From positions 44,043 through 55,941 of the forward strand of contig DILC01000073.1 in NCBI GenBank assembly GCA_002424865.1: DNA of 11,899 nt, read 5' to 3'. A model generated the notes under the pieces. It did not search any database, was not told the origin of the DNA, and worked only from the letters and a program-made list of their open reading frames with translations. Below, one piece after another: positions 7,220-11,899 of the stretch. The stretch's first letter is position 1. Each line of letters starts with the position of its first letter. The translations under genes were made by a program, and so were the position numbers. The DNA comes from Rhodocyclaceae bacterium UBA5602. Its GTDB lineage: Bacteria; Pseudomonadota; Gammaproteobacteria; Burkholderiales; Rhodocyclaceae.

Positions 7220-7960
7220 TCATAAAATGGGCAGGGTGGTGGTGCAGTTTTTCAGCTCGCTACGTGCCGCTTGCCAGTGGGGGTAAAGGGTTTCAACGAT
7301 ACGCCAGAATTTGGCGCTGTGGTTCATTTCCAGCAGATGCGCGGCTTCATGCGCGACAACATAATCGCCCAGGTGCGGCGGCAAATGGATGAGCCGCCAG
7401 TGAATGCGTATGCCGCTTTGTCGGCTGCAACTGCCCCAGCGGGTGCGTGCGGTGGTCAAACCGAGTGGCGGGGCAGGAAGATTGATCTGCGCGGTGTAGT
7501 GGTTCAGCCGTTCGCCAAAGTGGTTCAGCGCACGGGCTTTTAAGGCGCGCACAGCCAGAGCGGTCAAGTCCGCCTCTGGCCTCGCTTCGAGCACCAGGGT
7601 TTGCCCTACCCAACGAAAGCGGTTGGCGCCAGGCAAAACGCGCACGTCAACGGCTTGGCCGAGCAGCGGCAGTGTGAGGCCATCTTTTACCGCGATGTGG
7701 CGTGGCTTGTCGCGGCGTGCGAATTCATCGAGCTTTTGCACCACCCAGGCACTATGGCTGTGGATGAATTGGTCGATGTCGGTAAGGGGCACGCGTGCCG
7801 GGGCAGACAGGCGCAGGCCGCGTTCGTCTATGGCCATGGATAAGCGCCGCGTACCCGTTTTGAGCTGATAATCAACCACGCGCCCGGCGATCAGGATTTG
7901 CCGCTTTTTGGGTGCGGGCGCTGAGGGTGGCAAGAGGAAAAGTTTGAGTTGTTCAAGCAT
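7220..7960 (-). CDS. YgjP-like zinc metallopeptidase (DUF45/M48-type, WLM-like)
   Basis: A 246-residue protein with the complete YgjP-family C-terminus: RWGSCS (175-180), a WRLIHLPP segment, then HEAAH at 204-208 (His204 and His208 bind zinc, Glu205 catalyses) and EMNH with His214 as likely third ligand, followed by FW. The N-terminal half has the usual small beta-rich segment with SAPARV near 52-57 and DGLTLPLLGQAV near 93-104. The cellular substrate of the family is unknown. The ATG at 7960 is chosen; a TTG three codons upstream is possible and neither has a strong ribosome site. It is followed after 10 bases by gloA, whose ribosome site touches this gene's stop. A decayed fragment of a related gene lies at 8767-9063, on the other side of the toxin-antitoxin module. 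Confidence 0.88.
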   Translation of the reverse strand: MLEQLKLFLLPPSAPAPKKRQILIAGRVVDYQLKTGTRRLSMAIDERGLRLSAPARVPLTDIDQFIHSHSAWVVQKLDEFARRDKPRHIAVKDGLTLPLLGQAVDVRVLPGANRFRWVGQTLVLEARPEADLTALAVRALKARALNHFGERLNHYTAQINLPAPPLGLTTARTRWGSCSRQSGIRIHWRLIHLPPHLGDYVVAHEAAHLLEMNHSAKFWRIVETLYPHWQAARSELKNCTTTLPIL

Positions 7961-8011
7961 GCTGGGCAAACAAGGGGTGATGGGGCTAAGGGTGACAATA
8001 ATGGGTAGCTT

Positions 8012-8038
8012 CAGAAAATGGAAAATAAAGCACGCTAA
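8012..8038. repeat. Left arm of a 27-bp inverted repeat around the toxin-antitoxin module
   Basis: Read on the plus strand, this sequence matches the minus strand of 8766-8792 at 25 of 27 positions, including 15 consecutive identical bases (GGAAAATAAAGCACG). It lies in the non-coding gap upstream of the metallopeptidase gene. Similarity stops abruptly on both sides. Confidence 0.75.
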
Positions 8039-8144
8039 CGGCTGGCGTGTCAGGTTGAAGTCTGAGAAGTTGAACGGATAAGCCGAAAATGATCCTCATC
8101 TGACGGAATCAGGGTGCACACCTGACGCCAAGCTGAAGCGTACT

Positions 8145-8435
8145 TCAACTGGACAGACTCAACCGAAAAGCTTGCTGTGCGAGCCGAGCCAGTCTGGGGG
8201 TGTCGGCATCCGACTTTCGATAGATCAGCAGCAAGTCAGACTTGACGTGGCATTCCCAGTATCCTGCCCAATCGCCGCTAAGATCATGGTCGCGGTATTT
8301 GGCATCGAGCGGCTGGTTAGTCACCAGCGCTACGAGAACGAGCCTCAGATCGCTGTCGAGCGTCGCCAGGTTCTGCCCTTTGGCCTCACGCTTGTCATCT
8401 CGTTTGAAGGCTGTTGTGCGGTCAATCGTCCGCAT
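8145..8435 (-). CDS. YafQ-family RNase toxin, 3' end apparently frameshifted
   Basis: A 96-residue RelE/ParE-superfamily protein of the YafQ group, whose members cut mRNA on the ribosome. Residues 1-85 align well with E. coli YafQ, with the catalytic-pocket residues at identical numbers: His50, His63 and Asp67. The family ends in a GSHSxLFG-like tail whose His87 and Phe91 (E. coli numbering) matter for cleavage. Here residues 86-96 read AQQAFRLSLSS instead. The missing tail GSHSKLFG is present in another frame and ends at a stop at 8159-8161. Adding one GGCTC unit to the two copies at 8181-8190 restores it and gives 93 residues, close to the 92 of E. coli YafQ. The gene starts 14 bases inside the antitoxin gene, so the two are translationally coupled. 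As written the toxin is probably inactive or weakened. Confidence 0.85.
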   Translation of the reverse strand: MRTIDRTTAFKRDDKREAKGQNLATLDSDLRLVLVALVTNQPLDAKYRDHDLSGDWAGYWECHVKSDLLLIYRKSDADTPRLARLAQQAFRLSLSS

Positions 8436-8688
8436 TCAGGTCTGCCATCAGATCATCAACGTTAGCGAACCGCTTGCCCCTCCCGGCTTCAAGCTCGGCA
8501 ATGGCCTTGCGCGTGGTGGCATTGGGCACCTTCACATCGAAGGGCAAACGGCGCTCATCGGCTACGCGCAGCATCAGCAAGCGGATAGCGTCAGAAATAG
8601 ACAAGCCCATTGCTTCCAGCGCATCCGACGCCCGCTCCTTGGTGGCGGTGTCGATGCGAGCGCGGACATAGGTATCGGCTGTGCTCAT
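8422..8688 (-). CDS. DinJ/RelB-family antitoxin
   Basis: An 88-residue antitoxin, close to the 86 of E. coli DinJ. The N-terminal beta-strand TYVRARID (6-13) followed by helices with LSISDAIRLLM is the ribbon-helix-helix DNA-binding part used for autorepression. The C-terminal half, with an acidic end (ADLNADD), would wrap the toxin. The ATG at 8688 is chosen over an upstream in-frame start at 8748 because GGGAAG lies at good spacing before it and the family pattern begins here. It is the first gene of the module and overlaps the toxin start by 14 bases. A promoter and a dyad-symmetric operator lie directly upstream at 8720-8748. Confidence 0.9.
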   Translation of the reverse strand: MSTADTYVRARIDTATKERASDALEAMGLSISDAIRLLMLRVADERRLPFDVKVPNATTRKAIAELEAGRGKRFANVDDLMADLNADD

Positions 8689-8719
8689 GGTGACTTCCCT
8701 TGAAGGTTTCAGAAGCTTT

Positions 8720-8748
8720 ATTGTAGTTACATTGGGACTACAAACCAA
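8720..8748 (-). promoter_or_regulatory. Promoter and dyad operator of the dinJ-yafQ-like module
   Basis: A perfect inverted repeat has arms TTGTAGT (8721-8727) and ACTACAA (8737-8743) with a 9-base spacer. On the minus strand a TACAAT -10 (8725 down to 8720) and a TTGGTT -35 (8748 down to 8743) have 17-base spacing, so the dyad covers the -10 and the spacer. Binding there by the antitoxin or the complex would block transcription, which is the known mode of control for this family. Confidence 0.6.
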
Positions 8749-8765
8749 GGGCGATGCCGGATTGC

Positions 8766-8792
8766 TTACCGTGCTTTATTTTCCGTTTTCTG
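8766..8792. repeat. Right arm of the 27-bp inverted repeat around the toxin-antitoxin module
   Basis: The minus-strand reading matches 8012-8038 at 25 of 27 positions. This copy lies inside the decayed metallopeptidase fragment and includes its current stop codon. The two arms enclose a 781-base span containing both module genes and their promoter. No target-site duplication is evident outside the arms. Confidence 0.75.
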
Positions 8793-9063
8793 TGGAAGAC
8801 GCGAGCGCTTCTGTTAAAGCAGCATCGGTGATTTTTCGGTGCAGTCCTGGAACTGCCGCGGGTTGGCGTCTTGGGCAGCAGTAAATACAAGACATACGCT
8901 TCTCGGCAGGTTTGCGTGCTGCTGAAAAAGCCAGTTGCAGTGATTGGCCGAGCCACAACACGGTTGCGCCTTCATGCCAGCGCAGCGCAATGCCGAGCCT
9001 GGCGGCTGATAGCCGCAGATCAAGTGGGGGGGGGGACGCTGACCTCATGGGGCTTGGTGTCAC
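8767..9063 (-). pseudogene. Decayed fragment of a second YgjP-like metallopeptidase gene
   Basis: One frame reads WHEGATVLWLGQSLQL, which aligns without gaps to VKDGLTLPLLGQAVDV of the intact metallopeptidase (shared G, T, L, G, Q and several conservative pairs). Continuing the homology needs frame changes: REAYVLYLLLPK in a second frame, DANPRQFQDCTEK in a third, then ITDAALTEAL back in the first, a layout seen between the central beta segment and the catalytic domain of the family. There is no HExxH part and no recognisable N-terminus. The open frame nominally begins at a GTG inside plsC. This place, directly after plsC, is where such a gene normally sits, so it may be the original copy. 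Confidence 0.5.
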
Positions 9064-9784
9064 GATAAAGCTGCGGGCTGATGCGGCGCATTTCGGCTTC
9101 TATCCAGGTTTCTGCCCGGGAGAGAATATCTGAGGCGGATAAGCCCGTCGGGGCTATCGCGGGCCCTACGCTTACGGTGACGATGCCGCTTTTTTTGAAC
9201 AGCGCATTCTTGCCCCAAAACTCGCCAGAATTTAAAGCGACAGGCACCACGGGCACGCCGGTCGCCGTGGCGAGAAACGCGCCGCCGCCTTTGTAACGTT
9301 GCTGCCCACCGGGCGGTGCGCGCGTGCCTTCGGGGAAAATAATGACAGTGTAGCCTTCCTGCAAACGCTGGCGGCCAATCTCGACCAGATGTCGGATGGC
9401 CTCTTTGCCCGCGCCACGGTCAATCGGAATCATGGGGGTGAGCGCGAGCGCCCAGCCAAAGAAAGGCAGCTTTTTGATTTCCTTTTTCCACACAAACACC
9501 GCGTCTTTAAACACTTCTTGCAGCACCAATGTTTCCCAGGCGGATTGATGTTTTGAGAACACAATCACGGCATGCGGCGGAATGTTTTCTGCGCCAATCA
9601 AGCGATACGGAATGCCCAGCACGTGCTTGACCAGCCAGATTGCAAAGCGTACCCAGGGCATGGCCAGCTTATGCCGCCAGCGCAAGGGGAGCGGAAAGCT
9701 GATGGCGATATACAGCAGCATGTAGGGCGGGGTGGTCATGACCAGAATGATCAGATAAAGCAAGGAGCGAAGAAAGGAGATCAT
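9020..9784 (-). CDS. plsC: 1-acyl-sn-glycerol-3-phosphate acyltransferase (PlsC/LPLAT family)
   Basis: Membrane-associated enzyme that acylates lysophosphatidic acid to phosphatidic acid in phospholipid synthesis. Of 254 residues, the first 30 or so form a hydrophobic anchor (about 3-24). Family blocks are in order: His79-QSAW-Glu84 (block I), PIDRG at 120-124 (block II), FPEGTR at 150-155 (block III) and VPVVPVA near 177-183 (block IV). Block I is H-x4-E instead of the textbook H-x4-D, a variant I recall from related proteobacterial members. The ATG at 9784 lies 19 bases after the gmhB stop without a strong ribosome site. The last residues PPPT are encoded by a run of ten C on the coding strand, so the exact C-terminus depends on that count. 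Homologues usually end near ISPQLY, about 14 residues earlier. Confidence 0.92.
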   Translation of the reverse strand: MISFLRSLLYLIILVMTTPPYMLLYIAISFPLPLRWRHKLAMPWVRFAIWLVKHVLGIPYRLIGAENIPPHAVIVFSKHQSAWETLVLQEVFKDAVFVWKKEIKKLPFFGWALALTPMIPIDRGAGKEAIRHLVEIGRQRLQEGYTVIIFPEGTRAPPGGQQRYKGGGAFLATATGVPVVPVALNSGEFWGKNALFKKSGIVTVSVGPAIAPTGLSASDILSRAETWIEAEMRRISPQLYRDTKPHEVSVPPPT

Positions 9785-9803
9785 GATGGCGGTATTTTTG
9801 GAA

Positions 9804-10343
9804 TTATTTTTCGGCTAGCAGGTGTGCAACCACGGCTGCTAGATCAGGAAAAGTGCGCGTGCCAGGCGGCAGGTCCGGGTCTGCGGCGGTTTTTTTGCCT
9901 TTGCCGGTGAGTACAAGGTAGGGTTTGGCGCTGACGGTGACCGCGGCTTGCAAATCGCGCAGCGCGTCTCCCACGGCGGGCACGCCGGTTAAATCGGCAT
10001 TAAGGCGTTTGGCGATTTCGTGCAGCATGCCCGCGCGGGGTTTGCGGCAGTTGCAGTTGTCCGTGCTGGTATGCGGGCAAAAAAAGATGGCGTCAAGGCG
10101 CCCGCCGACTTGCGCTAAAGACTTGACCATTTTTTCGTGAATGGCGTTGAGCGTATCCATGTCAAACAAGCCGCGCCCCACGCCGGATTGATTGGTGGCC
10201 ACCACCACGCGATAGCCCGCCTGATTCAGCCGCGCAATGGCGGCCAAGCTGCCGGGGATGGGCTTCCATTCATCAGGGGATTTGATGAACTGGGCGGAAT
10301 CCATATTGATGACGCCGTCACGGTCGAGAATAATCAGTTTCAT
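9804..10343 (-). CDS. gmhB: D-glycero-beta-D-manno-heptose 1,7-bisphosphate 7-phosphatase
   Basis: Cytosolic HAD-superfamily phosphatase that removes the C7 phosphate in ADP-heptose synthesis for the LPS inner core. The 179 residues contain motif I DRDG with nucleophile Asp7 and acid/base Asp9, motif II ATNQSG near 49-54, the zinc site Cys89, His91, Cys97 and Cys99 followed by RKP (100-102), and the metal-binding VGDALRD at 124-130. The zinc loop is a few residues shorter than in the E. coli enzyme. The start at 10343 gives the standard MKLIILDRDG opening; the ribosome site is weak. It precedes plsC by 19 bases and is likely in the same transcript. Confidence 0.95.
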   Translation of the reverse strand: MKLIILDRDGVINMDSAQFIKSPDEWKPIPGSLAAIARLNQAGYRVVVATNQSGVGRGLFDMDTLNAIHEKMVKSLAQVGGRLDAIFFCPHTSTDNCNCRKPRAGMLHEIAKRLNADLTGVPAVGDALRDLQAAVTVSAKPYLVLTGKGKKTAADPDLPPGTRTFPDLAAVVAHLLAEK

Positions 10344-10355
10344 AGCAGGCCAAGT

Positions 10356-10433
10356 TTATGGTTGCAGCCGTTTGCCAAAAGCGCGGATAAGGGCGATCTG
10401 TTGGCGATATTCAGGCTTTGCGGGGCTTGTCAT
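10356..10433 (-). CDS. Possible 25-residue small ORF between the DUF3147 gene and gmhB
   Basis: ATG at 10433, six bases after the stop of the membrane protein gene, opens a 25-codon frame with a basic, helix-like middle (EYRQQIALIRAFGKRL) and a stop at 10356-10358, 12 bases before gmhB. No ribosome site precedes it and I recognise no family. It could be a chance frame filling the gap or a small translated leader coupling the two genes. Confidence 0.2.
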   Translation of the reverse strand: MTSPAKPEYRQQIALIRAFGKRLQP

Positions 10434-10439
10434 CGGGGT

Positions 10440-10790
10440 TTATAGCAATTCAACGCCAAAGCGGCGCATGAATAGTGCGAACAAGGCAAAGCAAACCACG
10501 GTAAGCAGAACGCTCGCTAGCAAGGTGAGCCAAAACCCCAGGCGCGGTAGTAGCACGGGGAAGGCCAAAAACATCGGCAGCGTGGGCACGACATACCAAA
10601 ACGTGTACCACGCATGGTTCGCCACTTTGGCCGCGGGCTGGTTTTCCAGGTGCAGCCAGACCAGCGTCAAAATCGTCACCAAAGGCAAGGCAGCAACAAG
10701 CCCGCCCAGCTTGTCGCTGCGTTTGGCCAGTTCCGTGATCAACACCACGAGTGCGGCTGTGGTGAGGTATTTCGTGATGAGCCAGAGCAT
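10440..10790 (-). CDS. DUF3147 family inner-membrane protein
   Basis: A 116-residue, very hydrophobic protein with four predicted membrane segments, near residues 3-21, 29-47, 61-81 and 86-108. The central text NHAWYTFWYVVPTLPMFLAFP and the PRLGFW turn are characteristic of the DUF3147 family; function is unknown. The ATG at 10790 is the only good start, though its ribosome site is poor. It follows glyS after a 245-base spacer rich in inverted repeats and lies about 96 bases upstream of gmhB. A shared transcript with gmhB and plsC is plausible. Confidence 0.8.
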   Translation of the reverse strand: MLWLITKYLTTAALVVLITELAKRSDKLGGLVAALPLVTILTLVWLHLENQPAAKVANHAWYTFWYVVPTLPMFLAFPVLLPRLGFWLTLLASVLLTVVCFALFALFMRRFGVELL

Positions 10791-10884
10791 GGTTGCGTTG
10801 CTTTTCGGTCTGCTTTTTTAGCGTGAAACAACGCAATTAGGCGCCGGGTCACGCCTCTCGCGCAGCGAGCCAGACAGAAACATC

Positions 10885-10962
10885 TCCGCGAGGGGGCGAC
10901 GCATGCATCGCGTCGCCGCAGTCGGCTGGCTGTGCAAAGCCAGCCGTGGGCCGCCTCGCGGA
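10885..10962. repeat. Nested inverted-repeat element, three-way-junction fold
   Basis: Outer arms TCCGCGAGG (10885-10893) and CCTCGCGGA (10954-10962) pair perfectly. Inside are two perfect hairpins: GGCGACGC/GCGTCGCC (10895-10902, 10910-10917; loop of 7) and CGGCTGGCT/AGCCAGCCG (10923-10931, 10938-10946; loop of 6). An optional further outer stem is CGCCTCTC (10852-10859) with GAGGGGCG (10966-10973), using one G-T wobble. There is no T-run on either side as expected of a simple terminator. It lies between glyS and the DUF3147 gene. Confidence 0.75.
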
Positions 10963-11035
10963 TGGGAGGGGCGGGCCTTTATGCTGCCTTTCGCGTGTTT
11001 CATCATCAGCGGGTGGCATTTGCTTACCATGAGCG

Positions 11036-11899
11036 TTAGCTGGACAAGCGCGAAATATCCGCCACGCAGTTCATCAGGCCTGCCAGACGCGCCAGCAGCG
11101 CCAGCCGATTGGCTCGAATGGCGGCATCATCCGCATTGACCATCACGTCGGCAAAAAATGCATCCACGGCAGAACGCACGTTGGCCAGGGTTTTCAAGGC
11201 CGTGGTGTAGTCACCCGTTGTCATGTGCGCCTCAATCATCGGGGCGAGTTTTTCAACTTCGGCGAACAGGGTTTTTTCTGCGGCTTCTTGCAGCAGTGCG
11301 GGGTTAACTGTCGGGCTTACCTGTTCGGTCGATTTTTTCAGGATGTTGACGATGCGCTTGTTGGCCGCGGCGAGCGCTGCCGCTGCAGGCAAGAGCGCAA
11401 ACGCCTTGACGGCGGCCAGGCGCTGCGGCACTTCGTCCATGCGCGTGGGATTTTGGGCGAGTACGGCGTCTACCGCATTGGGCTCGTGGCCGGCGTCGCG
11501 CAACAGGTTGCGCAAGCGTTCGCGGAAAAAGTCGGCGCTGGCGATACGGCACTCATGGGTCAATAACGCCGGTGCAAAGCCTGCCGCAGCGTCCTCGATC
11601 AGGTCCGTCAAGTTGACCGGCAGCGGTGTTTCCATCAGGATGCGCAACACGCCCAGCGCGGCACGGCGCAGACCGAACGGGTCTTTGTCGCCCGTCGGAA
11701 TCTGCCCGATACCGAAAAAGCCGATCAGCGCGTCCAGCTTGTCCGCCAGCGCCACTGTAGCAGCCACCGTGCCCTGGGGCAGGGCGTCGCCGTTAAAGCG
11801 CGGGCGGTAGTGGGCTTCAACCGCTGCGGCAACCGTGGCGGATTCGCCGTCGTTCAGCGCGTAATAGCGCCCCATGATGCCTTGCAGTTCAGGGAATTC
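11036..11899 (-). CDS. glyS: Glycyl-tRNA synthetase beta subunit, C-terminal 287 residues (N-terminus beyond right edge)
   Basis: Beta chain of the bacterial alpha2-beta2 glycyl-tRNA synthetase, which charges tRNA-Gly. The open frame enters from the right edge (EFPELQGIMGRYYA) and stops at 11036-11038. The text LQGIMGRYYAL, a VALADKLDAL helix and GDKDPFGLRRAALGVLRI are hallmarks of GlyS. The remaining roughly 190 residues form the helical anticodon-binding (DALR-like) end. The full protein is usually near 690-710 residues, so well over half is outside the window. The next gene downstream is 245 bases away, across a strongly structured spacer. Confidence 0.96.
   Translation of the reverse strand, partial: EFPELQGIMGRYYALNDGESATVAAAVEAHYRPRFNGDALPQGTVAATVALADKLDALIGFFGIGQIPTGDKDPFGLRRAALGVLRILMETPLPVNLTDLIEDAAAGFAPALLTHECRIASADFFRERLRNLLRDAGHEPNAVDAVLAQNPTRMDEVPQRLAAVKAFALLPAAAALAAANKRIVNILKKSTEQVSPTVNPALLQEAAEKTLFAEVEKLAPMIEAHMTTGDYTTALKTLANVRSAVDAFFADVMVNADDAAIRANRLALLARLAGLMNCVADISRLSS

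Noticed and set aside
8031..8150. Integron attC site next to the toxin-antitoxin module
   Set aside because: GTTGAAC resembles a core site, but no properly spaced, complementary RYYYAAC partner with inner repeats was found.
10903..11139. A 78-codon plus-strand open frame across the palindromic spacer and the glyS 3' end
   Set aside because: It overlaps the glyS coding end antisense and is mostly translated palindrome; no ribosome site or family resemblance.
1..11899. CRISPR array or multi-gene defence system
   Set aside because: No regularly spaced direct repeats occur. The only defence-adjacent genes are the toxin-antitoxin pair and a solitary SNF2 ATPase without known partner genes.

Overview
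The window looks like chromosomal DNA of a betaproteobacterium. The order glyS, gmhB, plsC, YgjP-type metallopeptidase, gloA on one strand is, as I recall, a familiar betaproteobacterial neighbourhood, and the individual proteins read as betaproteobacterial versions of their families. The order or genus cannot be fixed from the sequence alone.

Layout, left to right. (1) Positions 1-1829, minus strand: most of an adenosylcobalamin-dependent class II ribonucleotide reductase, cut by the left edge. (2) 1830-2323: an AT-rich divergent intergenic region holding a good match to the NrdR repressor box. (3) 2324-5716, plus: a large SWIM zinc-finger plus SNF2-type helicase/ATPase. (4) 5806-6005: promoter, complete tRNA-His(GTG) with encoded CCA, and an AT-rich terminator. 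(5) 6015-6818: remnant of an island integrated at the tRNA, made of the N-terminus of a tyrosine recombinase cut off by the end of an IS5-family element, of which only the transposase C-terminus remains; a degenerate copy of the tRNA 3' end lies at the far border. (6) 6808-7960, minus: gloA and a YgjP-like zinc metallopeptidase as a tight pair. (7) 8012-8792: a DinJ/YafQ-type toxin-antitoxin module lying between two 27-bp inverted repeats; the toxin 3' end appears frameshifted. (8) 8767-9063: a decayed fragment of a second YgjP-like gene running into the plsC 3' end, with a ten-base homopolymer at the junction. (9) 9020-10790, minus: plsC, gmhB and a DUF3147 membrane protein. (10) 10791-11035: a spacer with a striking nested inverted-repeat structure. 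(11) 11036-11899, minus: C-terminal part of glyS.

How it fits together. glyS through gloA is probably an old housekeeping neighbourhood on the minus strand (translation, LPS heptose synthesis, phospholipid synthesis, methylglyoxal detoxification). It has been broken by insertion or rearrangement around the toxin-antitoxin module and trimmed at its distal end by a tRNA-associated island that has since collapsed. The most informative local observations are the frameshifted toxin, the inverted repeats around the module, the degraded second metallopeptidase, the three-way-junction element after glyS, and the NrdR box upstream of the reductase. No obviously new multi-gene system is visible.
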